40,537 bases of DNA from CAIVND01 sp035532075 (GCA_035532075.1 DATKRV010000010.1:1-40537), one strand, 5' to 3'. Numbered from the stretch's first letter, positions 17,739 through 27,232 are shown. Made by a program: numbers and translations. The notes: generated by a model from the letters alone, not told the origin.

Positions 17739-18968
17739 TTAGAACTGAGGCCATCCCGAGGGAAGCGAACCCGAAGCCGAGCTACCCTGGAGGATGCCTC
17801 CCGAGCCTCCGAGGAAGAGGAGGAGGCGCGAGAAGTTGTACCCGAACGCGCTCGAGTTCGCACCATCAAACTGGCCGGTTGCCCCAGCCATCGTGAGCCC
17901 ATCACCCGAAGGCTGTGCCCAACCAGTTTCGATCCCATCCGGTCCCTCATAGATCTGACCGATGACGGTCTGGGAGGTCACGGACTGTCCAATCTGCACC
18001 CGTGGGGAGATGTCCTCGGCCGCGTAGACCACCAGTCCATCTGCTGGACCATCGACAAGACGGTATGCGATGAAGGTTCCACCCGGCCAGCCTCCGTTGT
18101 AGGTGCTGATCACCACTCCATCTCCAACCGCGTAGAGAGGACCAAAACCCTGAAAATCAACCCCTTGGTCGATCCGCTCGGGAGTAAGACCACTGACTGC
18201 GCGTAGCGGGTTCGCATACGAACCCGGCGTTACCCCGACGCTGACCGTCACTGGAGTTGGCGGGGAACTCTGCGCGGCTGAATTTTGCTGCTGCGTCGCG
18301 AGAGCGCTCTCGGCGATCTTTGCTTTTGCTGCCTGCGCTCGCGCGTTGGCCGCGATGACGAGCGCCAACTCGTTGCTGCTGAGCTTGCCGAGAGCGACAT
18401 TCTCCTGATTCAATGCGTCCTGGGCTGCCTGACTCGTCGAATTTGCCTGAGCGAGCGTTACCGCGACCGCTGCCTCTTGGATCTGCAACGTACTTGTCGT
18501 CACCGAGGCCTGGTGCTGAAGGTTCTGAAGGTTCGCTATCGCCTGGTTGATCCGACCGTCCGCAACACCGAGATACTCCTGTTTTGCCATCATCGAGGTT
18601 GCGTCGGTGGAGTTTGCAAACGTTGATAGCGATGACGCCTCTCCAGCGGCTTGGCCGACGTAGTCGGCCACCGCGAGGGAGCGTAATCCCGTCTCCGCGT
18701 TTATCATCTGCCGATGCTCCGCGACAAGCAGTGCGCGACTACGCGCGATCTTCGCGCGGATTCCTGAAAGTTCGGCCGTGACCACATCCGCGCGCGAGAC
18801 AAGCAACTGGACCTGAGATCCCTGGGAGGCAATCTGATGCTCGAGTTTGGTGATCTTTGTCCGGTCAGATCCGATGTTCGAAGCGCCGGCAGAGGGCATT
18901 GCCATGCCAAAGCACATCACTGCAACGAAAACTGAGCTCGAGCGAAGAGCACCGCGACGCAGTCGCAT
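17739..18968 (-). CDS. Coiled-coil protein with degenerate M23 (LytM-like) domain, copy 2
   Basis: About 409 residues from ATG 18968; a GTG at 19064 extends it but gives a poorer signal peptide. The signal peptide is MRLRRGALRSSSVFVAVMCF and onward to SAGAS. A long Ala/Gln-rich coiled coil follows, then a LytM-fold domain starting RIDQGVDFQGFGPLYAVGDG, identical to copy 1 over this stretch. Zinc ligands are missing in the same way (Asp for the first His, YAAEDI for the HxH site). The C-terminus again ends GSLPSGWP-x-F. Conservation of the non-catalytic motif argues for a retained binding or regulatory role, as in EnvC/NlpD-type activators; that is inference. It lies upstream of the L,D-transpeptidase on the same strand. 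Confidence 0.8.
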   Translation of the reverse strand: MRLRRGALRSSSVFVAVMCFGMAMPSAGASNIGSDRTKITKLEHQIASQGSQVQLLVSRADVVTAELSGIRAKIARSRALLVAEHRQMINAETGLRSLAVADYVGQAAGEASSLSTFANSTDATSMMAKQEYLGVADGRINQAIANLQNLQHQASVTTSTLQIQEAAVAVTLAQANSTSQAAQDALNQENVALGKLSSNELALVIAANARAQAAKAKIAESALATQQQNSAAQSSPPTPVTVSVGVTPGSYANPLRAVSGLTPERIDQGVDFQGFGPLYAVGDGVVISTYNGGWPGGTFIAYRLVDGPADGLVVYAAEDISPRVQIGQSVTSQTVIGQIYEGPDGIETGWAQPSGDGLTMAGATGQFDGANSSAFGYNFSRLLLFLGGSGGILQGSSASGSLPSGWPQF

Positions 18969-19245
18969 CCAACCCGTTGTGGATCCGATGCATCGATGAG
19001 TTCCATATCCAATATCACTCGGAGGTCGCTCGGCTGAAGTCACCAAACGGTACAAGTGCTTCACGGAGGACGAAAACTAGCACAGCGGACCGTTCCGCTT
19101 ACTCCCATCTGAGTTGCGTTGCCTCGGCGGAGCCTCGCCTTTTGAGAGCCAATCATGAGATTCACTGGTGCTCGTGAATGACGCGAGAACCCACCCCCTG
19201 CCCAGTCGCCAGAACTGGCTCTGGTCTTGGGTAGGCTGCCGCGTG

Positions 19246-19827
19246 ATGCGGGAAAACCTGCTGCCATTCGACGGCGAGACCTCCTATCTACCGGGCTATT
19301 TCGCCCCCCCGGAGGCCGACTCCCTCTTCGATGAACTCAATGACGGCCTCAACTGGTCGCAGGAGACGGCACGCCTGTTCGGACGACAGATACCGCTTCC
19401 GCGATTGACGGCTTGGTACGGTCCAACGAATTACACGTACTCAGGCGTCACGCATCCCGCTCGTCCCTTTTCGCCGCCGATCCAGCATGTCTGTCAATCG
19501 ATTGAGCCAGTTGCTTCTGGATTGAATTGCGTGCTTGCAAACCTGTACCGGGACGGAAGGGACAGCGTCGCGCCACATAGCGACGACGAGGCGCTGTGGG
19601 GTGATCGAGCGACAATCGTCTCCGTCTCATTCGGTGCGGCCCGATCGTTCGTGCTGCGACACAAGCGCTCGGGTGAAAGCGTCCGTGTTGAACTTGAGCA
19701 CGGCAGCGTGCTCATCATGAGTGGGGATACACAAAATTGCTGGTTTCACGCAATCCCAAAGACCCGTCGGGTCGTCGGACGTCGCATCAACCTCACATTC
19801 CGTCACCTCGTCGGTCTGCCCGTGTGA
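19246..19827 (+). CDS. AlkB-like 2-oxoglutarate/Fe(II) dioxygenase
   Basis: 193 residues. Iron ligands are His111 and Asp113 (APHSDDE) and His168 (CWFHAIP). 2-oxoglutarate is expected to bind Arg180 and Arg186 in RINLTFR, the AlkB signature. The N-terminal part with LPRLTAWYG and NYTYSG resembles ALKBH2/3-type enzymes. Known members oxidatively remove alkyl groups from 1-methyladenine and 3-methylcytosine in nucleic acids. ATG 19246 gives the family-typical start; GTG at 19243 is an alternative. It stands alone, divergent from the LytM-like gene. Confidence 0.88.
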   Translation: MRENLLPFDGETSYLPGYFAPPEADSLFDELNDGLNWSQETARLFGRQIPLPRLTAWYGPTNYTYSGVTHPARPFSPPIQHVCQSIEPVASGLNCVLANLYRDGRDSVAPHSDDEALWGDRATIVSVSFGAARSFVLRHKRSGESVRVELEHGSVLIMSGDTQNCWFHAIPKTRRVVGRRINLTFRHLVGLPV

Positions 19828-20230
19828 TGAACTCGTCTCCCGAGCCGGTTACTTCGCGCCAACTGCACCGACAGAACAGTCGTATACGAGAATGCTGAAA
19901 ACGAAGATGTGCCTGGGACCGCCGGTTCAACACTGCCGCCGTTTGTCTACTCCGTGACTCATTCGGCCAGAGCGCAATCCCAGATGTGAGGGTCACAGCG
20001 ATGGACCCTCAACCGCCTATTCATGACACGAACCATCGCCTCAACAGGTCCGTCGACCCTGACGCCGGAATAATGAACACCATCAAGATTGCACATCAGT
20101 CCAGCGTGACCGGTCGGTTCCACGCGATAAGGATGTCTTTGTGGGTAACGTGGGCGACCAGGCGCGACGGATCGAATCTTGACAGTGCGAGCCGCATGCA
20201 GGTTCACGAAATGATCGGTCGATCAGATTC
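19828..20230. other. Intergenic region without a recognised gene
   Basis: About 403 bases between two convergent genes (AlkB-like and phosphoribosyltransferase). All three minus frames were read and none resembles a known family, although an open stretch around 20200-20060 could be old coding sequence. A short inverted repeat TGATC/GATCA lies near 20214. Confidence 0.45.
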
Positions 20231-20875
20231 TCAGGAAGCTATACCGGTCTCGCGGCGGAGAAGATCGACGACCTCTTCATCGCTCGTCTGGGCGAAATCC
20301 GCGTACCACTTTCCGACCGCGCTGAACGGCTCAGGTGTTGCGAGACAGACAATTTCATCTGTCACGTCAGCTAGTCCAATGACTGCGGAATGCGGAGCGA
20401 CCGGGACCGCCAAGACGACATGGATTGCACCGCCTGCGGCGGCAACTTGGCAGGCAGCACGAGCCGTCGATCCGGTTGCAATTCCATCGTCGACCACGAT
20501 CACCGTCTTTCCGACCAACGAGATACGGCGGTGCTCTTTGCGAAAGAGTTCGATGCGCCGTTCAAATTCGGTTCTCTCCCTCTGCTCCACCTTGGCAAAT
20601 GCCGCGGTGGTGACGTTCGCGGACGCGACGACCACGTGATCGATCACGCGGATACCACCCTCGCTGATCGCGCCCATCGCGACCTCGGGATGAGCGGGAA
20701 CGCCAAGCTTGCGTACGACAATCACGTCTAGTGGCGCGCCGATCCGACGGGCTACCTCAAAGGCAACCGGCACGCCTCCGCGCGGAAGTCCGACGACGAT
20801 CGTCGACTCGAACTCCCGGGTGCTGAGCACCTCACCGAGACGTTTCCCTGCATCCACGCGATCGAGAAACCTCAA
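20231..20875 (-). CDS. Phosphoribosyltransferase-family protein
   Basis: 214 residues. The PRPP-binding motif is TVIVVDDGIATGST near residues 123-136. The N-terminal GLPRGGVPVAFEVAR and the VRKLGVPAHPEVAMGAISEGG phrase are typical of the stand-alone family often found next to dienelactone-hydrolase domains. The natural substrate of the family is not established. It starts with TTG at 20875, 6 bases after a strong GAGGAGG site; no ATG or GTG fits. About 170 bases separate it from the alcohol dehydrogenase upstream. Confidence 0.85.
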   Translation of the reverse strand: MRFLDRVDAGKRLGEVLSTREFESTIVVGLPRGGVPVAFEVARRIGAPLDVIVVRKLGVPAHPEVAMGAISEGGIRVIDHVVVASANVTTAAFAKVEQRERTEFERRIELFRKEHRRISLVGKTVIVVDDGIATGSTARAACQVAAAGGAIHVVLAVPVAPHSAVIGLADVTDEIVCLATPEPFSAVGKWYADFAQTSDEEVVDLLRRETGIAS

Positions 20876-21047
20876 CTCGCGCCTCCTCGCAGGTCAGGCA
20901 CTTCCAACAGATCGACGAGCTTGGACCACATATCCCACAATGCCGAAGAACATCGTGCCGACAAGATCTTCCCTCGGTCCCGATGGTTAGGGCCGAGATG
21001 CTCTCCGGGTCCAGGTGCCCCTCAAACCCTCGTCGAAATTGGCCGCG

Positions 21048-22142
21048 CTACCGGCCGTTTGGATAGATAGCTGCCTTGACAACTTGGAAACTGGCCATCG
21101 CCTGCATCGCCTCGTTCACTCCATCAAGATCATAACTTTCACTGATCATCTCCTCGAAGGGATAGGAACCCCAACGAGAATCGAGAAATTCAATGGCCTG
21201 TAGCCAGTGGCGCGGCTCACCAGACCTGACGGTGTACATCGTCATCTCTCCCGGGAACTCACCGACCGGCATCGCCGCGCGCCCACCAACGCCAACGCCA
21301 ACGCTGACGTATCTACCTCCATCACGAAGCATCCGCATGCCTTCGGGAACGGCGCTTGACGTTGCGCACTGGATAATGACATCCGCTCCGCGACCGTCGG
21401 TCTCGTCCTTTGCCCATGAGATCCGGTCCGACTCCTCGGTCACAACATCCATGTCGATCAGTTCGTCGACCCCCATACGTTTTGCCGTTTCAAGCCGCCC
21501 TGCTGGAGCCCCGATGAGAAGGACTTTCTTTGCGCCATGTTCACGCGCCACCGCGGCGGCAAAGATTCCGAGCGGACCACTGCCCTGAATAAGCACCGTC
21601 TCATGACTCTTGATCGCGCCAAGCCGGTCGTAGGCATGCATGATCGTCCGGTACGCACACGAAGAAGCAGCCGCAGTTGCCGATGAGATCTGATCGGGAA
21701 CCCGGACGATCTGGCACTCGGGCGGAACATACATGTACTGAGCGCAGCTCCCAAGCAGATAAGGAAACTGGTCGGATCGATTGTGCCCCCAGGATGCGCG
21801 GCCACGACACAGACAGGGCTGCAGCGCAACGGTGCAGTAATAGCAATGACCGCACGAGACATAGCTCCAGACGATCCGGTCGCCGACCGCTAGTGGCCGA
21901 TTGAAGATATCGACACGCGGTGCATTCAAGCTCTCGATGTAGCCGCATGGCTCATGACCGGTGACAAAGGGCACAGCCTCGTCCCCGAGACCTCCCTCCC
22001 AACGGTGCACATCCGTGCCGCACAGCGTCGATGCGTCGATACGGACCAGCATCGAGATGCCGTCAAGCGATGGGACTTCGACCTGCTGAATCTCAAGTGG
22101 CTGATGATAGGCGGTAACTACCGCCGCGCGACTCGTTGCCAT
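21048..22142 (-). CDS. Zinc-dependent alcohol dehydrogenase (MDR family)
   Basis: 364 residues. Catalytic zinc ligands are Cys41 (CGTDVHRW), His63 and Glu64 (TGHEPCGY). A structural zinc lobe has Cys97, Cys100, Cys103 and a fourth Cys at 110 or 112 (spacing differs from the usual 7). The Rossmann motif is QGSGPLGIFAAA. These enzymes oxidise alcohols with NAD(P). ATG 22142 follows GAGAG; ATG 22154 is an alternative. The gene begins about 20 bases after the amidohydrolase stop on the same strand, so the two are probably one operon, perhaps for stepwise catabolism of a cyclic compound. Confidence 0.88.
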   Translation of the reverse strand: MATSRAAVVTAYHQPLEIQQVEVPSLDGISMLVRIDASTLCGTDVHRWEGGLGDEAVPFVTGHEPCGYIESLNAPRVDIFNRPLAVGDRIVWSYVSCGHCYYCTVALQPCLCRGRASWGHNRSDQFPYLLGSCAQYMYVPPECQIVRVPDQISSATAAASSCAYRTIMHAYDRLGAIKSHETVLIQGSGPLGIFAAAVAREHGAKKVLLIGAPAGRLETAKRMGVDELIDMDVVTEESDRISWAKDETDGRGADVIIQCATSSAVPEGMRMLRDGGRYVSVGVGVGGRAAMPVGEFPGEMTMYTVRSGEPRHWLQAIEFLDSRWGSYPFEEMISESYDLDGVNEAMQAMASFQVVKAAIYPNGR

Positions 22143-22161
22143 TGAAGCTCTCATTTCTAGT

Positions 22162-23280
22162 CTAGAAGCCGTAAAAACGCTCGGCATTCGCGGACATGAT
22201 CCCCCGTTTGTCCTCCTCAGACAGATCTTCGCTCGCAAGGAGTTCCCCGATGTCCGCCTGACAACTTGCAAGCGTCACCTCGTGGGGAAAGTCAGACGAA
22301 TAGAAGAAGGGTTGATTCCCGACAATCTTGATGGCAAAGGGCATCGTCAACTCTTCGGTCTCGCATCCGACGAAAAACCGACCCGCTTGGATCTGCTCGA
22401 TGATGTAGTGATCGGGTCGCTGTTCCTCGCGAAGTCCATACGCTCCTGGCGGAAGATACTGGAAATGCGTCTCGTGCGAGGCGTGGAAGCGCTCTAGGCA
22501 GAGCAGCAACCATGCCACTCCACCCTCGAGAAACCCGATCTTGACCCCGGGAAATTGATCGAAGACACCGTTATAGACGATGCTCGCGCAGCTGACCGCC
22601 TGGCCCCATGGGTGACCAAGCGCATGAACGGGAACAAAGAAGTTCAGATTGTCGAGACCAAAGTTGTCGTGTGCTCCACCGTGCACAGAGAGCACGCAAC
22701 CGAGACGCTCGGCCTCGGCATAGATCGGCCAGTATGGCTTTGCGCCAAGCGGATGCGGCAGACCATTGGAGGGCATCATTGCGCCGAGCATGCCGAGTTC
22801 GGTCACCGCGCGACGGAGTTCTTTGACCGCCTCCTCAGGGTCTTGCATCGGAATGAGCGCAATACCGTTGAAACGATCGTCTGCCTCGACATAGGTCTTT
22901 GCCAACCAATCGTTGTACGCACGCGCGACGACAACCGCGTAATCGAGACTTTGAACATGACCATAGGCAAGGGCGCGAGTCGGATAGAGCACGGTTCGCT
23001 CAATACCAGCGTCGTCGAGGAACGCTGCCCAACCCTCTGGGCCGACCGGCGGACGATGGTCACGATCCGGAGGAATCTGCACCGCCCTTGCCGAATGCAG
23101 GTGATCGAGTGGTGGAAAGATCGTCTCGGGCTTTGATTCAAAGATCTCGCGATATTCGCGCGGCATAAATGACACGATCGCACCGGCATCTTCGATGATA
23201 TGTCCATCGCCGTCAATAACCCGGATCCCTGCCTTTTGAAATGAACCTTCGCGCCCCTGTGTGGATGTCGCATTGGACAT
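22162..23280 (-). CDS. Amidohydrolase 2 family (ACMSD-like) metal-dependent hydrolase/decarboxylase
   Basis: 372 residues. The N-terminal metal motif is DGDGHIIED (DxH, residues 25 and 27). Later metal and active-site stretches are VHGGAHDN and SSDFPHE. The phrase FPGVKIGFLEGGVAWL and the C-terminal SANAERFYGF are typical of this family, which includes ACMSD and 2,3-/gamma-resorcylate decarboxylases. A decarboxylase or hydrolase of an aromatic acid or its ring-cleavage product is likely, but the substrate cannot be told. ATG 23280 follows GGGGGA. It lies upstream of the alcohol dehydrogenase. Confidence 0.85.
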   Translation of the reverse strand: MSNATSTQGREGSFQKAGIRVIDGDGHIIEDAGAIVSFMPREYREIFESKPETIFPPLDHLHSARAVQIPPDRDHRPPVGPEGWAAFLDDAGIERTVLYPTRALAYGHVQSLDYAVVVARAYNDWLAKTYVEADDRFNGIALIPMQDPEEAVKELRRAVTELGMLGAMMPSNGLPHPLGAKPYWPIYAEAERLGCVLSVHGGAHDNFGLDNLNFFVPVHALGHPWGQAVSCASIVYNGVFDQFPGVKIGFLEGGVAWLLLCLERFHASHETHFQYLPPGAYGLREEQRPDHYIIEQIQAGRFFVGCETEELTMPFAIKIVGNQPFFYSSDFPHEVTLASCQADIGELLASEDLSEEDKRGIMSANAERFYGF

Positions 23281-23517
23281 GGTTATCCCCCGATCAATTG
23301 AAGGCACGGATCCCAGTTGGCCAAGAACCCCTGTCTCGCAAACGAACTGAGCGTACCCCGCGGTCACCGGCGATGCCAACGAGCGGCGACCGGCGATCTT
23401 GTGCAAACAGGTCCTGTTGCCCCGATCACAGATTCCCTCTGCCGAAGTGATCTCATCGGACCCACAACGTATTCTTTGCACAGCAGAAAGAGTGCTGGCA
23501 TCGACCCCCGAGTCCGA

Positions 23518-24425
23518 TCAGCGCGCAGGCAAGAAGGCTAACCCGAAGGACAAACAGACCCTTTTCTCACGAAGATAGGTCGGAGCCAGCAACACGATTC
23601 TCTGGAACGAAGCGTTCGCGGATGTTGTGATCACCGACGAGATGAGAGACGCTTCGACGCGAACGAGATGAATGTGCAACATCGGTCGAAGTGAGCGCAG
23701 CTCGGAGACGATGAAACCGCCCGACATCGCAATGCCGTACCCCGAAGAGCACCACATGGATTGATCCTCATCCACGGACTGGGCCCTGGTCCGGCGCGTC
23801 GATCAACGAAACAAGTCCCGAGCCAGCGAGCACAAACCCGTTGATATCGACCTTTGCATCGGAACCCTCTTCGTGCTCGCGCAAGAGAACAAGTCCAGAC
23901 GAAGACGAAACGACCTCGATCGGTAACTTGACGAGAGATATGCAGTTTCAATTGAGACGCGTCGCAACAAGACCACCAATGGCCAGCGCCGAGGCGGGCG
24001 CGAAGATTGGCATGAGTCCAAGCGTGGGCTGGATGCTTGCCCTTTGATCTGTGAGAAATGCGCGATAGAGCATCGATGCTCGGACAGGGGGAAGAGAACC
24101 ACCTCCGATTCCCGTTGGCACCCGGAAGATCTTCAGTTGCAAAATGCCCGTTGAGATGGAACACGCCAGGGACGAGAGTGCAAAGACAGATATCGAATAG
24201 CACAGAACGCGATTCGTTCGAAAGCGATCTCCAATCCACCTCGAAGCCGAGATGAACACCGCGAGACTCCGAAGATAACCGGTCACGGTCCACTGCACCG
24301 CTCACGTCGAGACGCGAAACTGTCGAACGGGTGGCGCGAGCGCGAGATTCGCAATCTGGCCAACCTTGGCGCGATGAAGAGCGAGACAACATACACCGCT
24401 AGAAAGGCATACGGCTCTTGCATCC
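23518..24425 (-). pseudogene. Decayed DHA2-family (EmrB/QacA-like) MFS transporter
   Basis: Minus-strand pieces line up in order with a 14-helix MFS transporter: AFLAVYVVSLFIA (helix 1); ANLALAPPVRQFRVST, TGA, AVQWTVTGYLRSLAVF and ASRWIGDRFRTNRVL (helix 2 and loop); FRVPTGIGGGSLPPVRASML (motif C region); LVATRLN, TGA, then LVLLREHEEGSDAKVDINGF; GPVRG, TGA, then GSIHVVLFG; and after a frameshift FIVSELRSLRPML and APTYLREKR. Two of the three TGA codons sit where Trp is usual. At least two frameshifts and loss of the C-terminal third make it dead. An intact relative is at 29166. Confidence 0.8.
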
Positions 24426-24671
24426 TTGATTGCCAGGTCCGCATGAGTTCTCCCCAATGACGCGTTCTCTCCGATAAGGCCCAGCCATGGGATGATCTCT
24501 TGGCCAGCGATGCCTCTCGGGGGGAGGGATACTTCCACTTTCTGGCTTGGTCCCAAGCCGCCACCGTTTTGCAGGGAACTTGCAGGCCGATATCAGGGCC
24601 GTCTCAACAATGAGGTTTGGACGTTGCGCTCGAGACTTTGCAGATCAATCACACGGCCATAGAGTGAATTC

Positions 24672-25610
24672 ATGGACTACGTCACCTTTGGCCGCACCGG
24701 CATGAGTGTCAGTGCAGTCGGTCTCGGTACCGGAGGTGCGAGCAAACTCGGAATCGGTAACGGTGCGAGCGAACGACAGGCAATCGAGGTCATCCATCGC
24801 GCGCTTGAACTCGGCATCACCTATTTCGATACCGCAAAGGGATACGGGACGGAATCCATCGTCGGAAAAGGGCTGAGGGGGTCTCGCGAAAACATTGTGC
24901 TCTCGACAAAAGCCTACATCTCACGCGATGACGGCAGCCGTCTCAGTGCAGCACAGTTCCGCGACGAGATAGAGGACTCCCTCCAGTTGCTCCAGACGGA
25001 GACGATCGACGTCTATCACCTGCATCGCCTCGCCCTGGCAGAATACGAATATGCGATGAGCGAGATTGTGCCGGTTCTCGAACGATGCAGGCAAGAGGGT
25101 AAGGTCCGCTTCTTCGGCGTCTCGGAATCAACAAGTCAAGACGCAGACCACGAAGCACTTGCCAAAGTCGCGAGAGATGGTTATTTCGATGTCCTCATGA
25201 CAGGTTTCAACCTATTCAATCAGGGCTCCCGGAAGAGTGTCTTCCCCGAATCGATACGAAACAACCTCGCAGTTGAGATCATGGGCGCGGCGCGCGGCCC
25301 GTATTCAAAGCCAGAGTTGCTCCATTCGGCGGTCGACAATCTGATCAACGCGGGCCTTCTCGACCGGGGCAGCATCGACCTCGATGATCCCCTAGGGTTC
25401 CTCATTGGCTCCGACCATGCCGCGACCCTTGCCGAGGCCTCCTACCGCCTGGCGCGCTATGAACCCGGAGTTCACGTGGTGCTTGTCGGTACCGGCAATG
25501 TCACGCACCTTGAGCAGAACATCTTCTCCATGCAGCGAGGCCCTCTCCCCGAAGATGACCTCGCTCTCATCCGCGAACGCTTCGGGCATCTCCGGGTAAC
25601 CCGCGGATAA
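24672..25610 (+). CDS. Aldo/keto reductase
   Basis: 312 residues. The TIM-barrel fold opens YVTFGRTGMSVSAVGLGTGG. The catalytic tetrad is visible as Asp and Tyr in YFDTAKGYGTES, Lys in LSTKAY and His in YHLHR. The NADPH-binding end is VVLVGTGNVTHLEQN. AKRs reduce aldehydes and ketones with NADPH; the substrate is unknown. A middle insert (RGPYSKPELLHSAVDNLI) is longer than in small AKRs. It lies divergent from the dead transporter. Confidence 0.85.
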   Translation: MDYVTFGRTGMSVSAVGLGTGGASKLGIGNGASERQAIEVIHRALELGITYFDTAKGYGTESIVGKGLRGSRENIVLSTKAYISRDDGSRLSAAQFRDEIEDSLQLLQTETIDVYHLHRLALAEYEYAMSEIVPVLERCRQEGKVRFFGVSESTSQDADHEALAKVARDGYFDVLMTGFNLFNQGSRKSVFPESIRNNLAVEIMGAARGPYSKPELLHSAVDNLINAGLLDRGSIDLDDPLGFLIGSDHAATLAEASYRLARYEPGVHVVLVGTGNVTHLEQNIFSMQRGPLPEDDLALIRERFGHLRVTRG

Positions 25611-25611
25611 C

Positions 25612-25634
25612 GGTCGATTTTCGCGCGCTCGACC
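25612..25634. repeat. Inverted repeat between aldo/keto reductase and peptidase genes
   Basis: GGTCGA (25612-25617) and TCGACC (25629-25634) with an 11-base loop, directly after the reductase stop. No T tract follows, so it is not a standard terminator. Confidence 0.35.
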
Positions 25635-25663
25635 ATCAGGCGCCAACATGGTTAGGCGTGTTG

Positions 25664-27193
25664 ATGTCTAGAGTAATGATGGATATGCCCACTCACCACC
25701 GTTCTCTTCGCCGCACATTTGGTTGCATTGCGATCATCTTGAGCACCACGAGCGGATTCATGGGGATGACCTTGGCGGCCTCAGCTGGCGCAGCCGAGGT
25801 CCAACCGCTCTCCTGGACGACCTGTGAAAAGACCTTCGAGTGCTCGACCCTCAAGGTTCCGGCGAACTATGCGCACCCATCCCAGGGGACGCTCGACATC
25901 TCGGTAATCGAGCTTCGAGCAAAGAACCCGAATCCAGTCGGCGATATTGTGCTCAATCCCGGCGGTCCAGGCGCCTCGGGAATTTCTTTCCTGACCGAGT
26001 CAGTTCAGTCTTTTCCGCTCTCATTGCGTCAAAACTTCAACCTGGTGAGCTTCGACCCGCGCGGAGTTGGGGCAAGCGATCCGGTCAACTGCACCAATGC
26101 AGCAGGTATGCGCGCACTCATCGCGCTCAATCCGGCTCCAACAACAGATGCGCAGATCAACAACGTTGTCGACAGCGTCAAGACCTTTATCAAGAGCTGC
26201 CAGAGGGAGACTCCCTCGTTCATCCTCGACAACGTGAGCACCCTTGACACCGTGCGCGATCTCGATCGGCTGAGAGCCGCGCTTGGGCAGCCAAAGCTGA
26301 ACTATTTCGGTTTTTCCTACGGCACCTACATCGGAGAACTCTACGTCAAGCTTTTTCCACACAACTTTCGCACCATGGTGCTCGACGGTGTTGTCGATCC
26401 TGCTCTTGCCACCACAGCTTCGAACGAACAGCAGGCAATTGGATTCGAGCACGATCTGCTTGCCTTCTACCGCTGGTGTCCAACCAATACCACCTGCAAG
26501 ACAGAGTTCCCCAAGGGCATAAAGAGCTCACTTACCCGACTCCTTGCAAGATTCCAAAAGGGAGCCAGCGTCAAGGCATACCTCGCGGCGCTCTATGGCG
26601 GAACTGTTGATGTGAACTACGGCGTACTGACGACTGCGATCGCAGCTTCTCTCTATTCCAACCAGGAGTGGCCCGATCTCGCAAAAGCAATCTCTACTGC
26701 GTACCGAGGAAACGGAAACCTGCTCGCAGCAATCGCCTACTCATACGCTGGCCTCCAACAAAATGGCACCTACTCAAACATGACCGCGGCGAACATTGCC
26801 ACCGGCTGTGAGGACAACAGAGCTCCCAGCTCGATCGCCGAGTACAAATCCCTTGCAATCAAGATGTCGAAGGTGGCACCGGTCTTCGGTGCCTCGGAGG
26901 CTTGGGGAACAATTGCCTGCACCTACTGGCCGGTCAAACCGACAACCTCACCCGCGCCGATCGCGAACCGCTCCAAGAGCGAGATCCTTGTCGTCGGATC
27001 AACCGGAGATCCCGCGACACCCTATTCAGGTGCCGTGCACGTCACCAAGGAACTTAGGAACGCAGAGCTGCTCACCCGGACGGGCACTGGACATACCGCG
27101 TATCTTTTCTCAAGCTGTGTCCGCAACTGGACCGACACCTATTTCCTGACGACACAGCTGCCCCCGAAGGGGAGCGTCTGTCCCTCGAACTAG
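25664..27193 (+). CDS. Secreted alpha/beta hydrolase, tripeptidyl-aminopeptidase-like (S33)
   Basis: 509 residues from ATG 25664; GTG 25658 and ATG 25676 or 25685 are also possible. A signal peptide ends near SAGAA. The hydrolase core has the oxyanion region LNPGGPGASG, FDPRGVGASD, the nucleophile Ser in GFSYGTYIGE, Asp in VGSTGDPATPY and His in TGTGHTAYL. A C-terminal TAP-like domain with paired Cys (SSCVRNW, GSVCPSN) completes it. Relatives in actinomycetes release tripeptides or act on esters outside the cell. Confidence 0.88.
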   Translation: MSRVMMDMPTHHRSLRRTFGCIAIILSTTSGFMGMTLAASAGAAEVQPLSWTTCEKTFECSTLKVPANYAHPSQGTLDISVIELRAKNPNPVGDIVLNPGGPGASGISFLTESVQSFPLSLRQNFNLVSFDPRGVGASDPVNCTNAAGMRALIALNPAPTTDAQINNVVDSVKTFIKSCQRETPSFILDNVSTLDTVRDLDRLRAALGQPKLNYFGFSYGTYIGELYVKLFPHNFRTMVLDGVVDPALATTASNEQQAIGFEHDLLAFYRWCPTNTTCKTEFPKGIKSSLTRLLARFQKGASVKAYLAALYGGTVDVNYGVLTTAIAASLYSNQEWPDLAKAISTAYRGNGNLLAAIAYSYAGLQQNGTYSNMTAANIATGCEDNRAPSSIAEYKSLAIKMSKVAPVFGASEAWGTIACTYWPVKPTTSPAPIANRSKSEILVVGSTGDPATPYSGAVHVTKELRNAELLTRTGTGHTAYLFSSCVRNWTDTYFLTTQLPPKGSVCPSN

Positions 27194-27232
27194 GCCGATG
27201 ATTGCCGAGGACTCCAATGAGGACCCCAGGTA

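Noticed and set aside
23518..24425. UGA recoded as Trp, because two of the three in-frame TGA codons sit at Trp positions
   Set aside because: Other genes here end in TGA (osmC, the GT-C-like gene, the antiporter neighbourhood), and this gene also has frameshifts and a lost C-terminus. Decay explains it.
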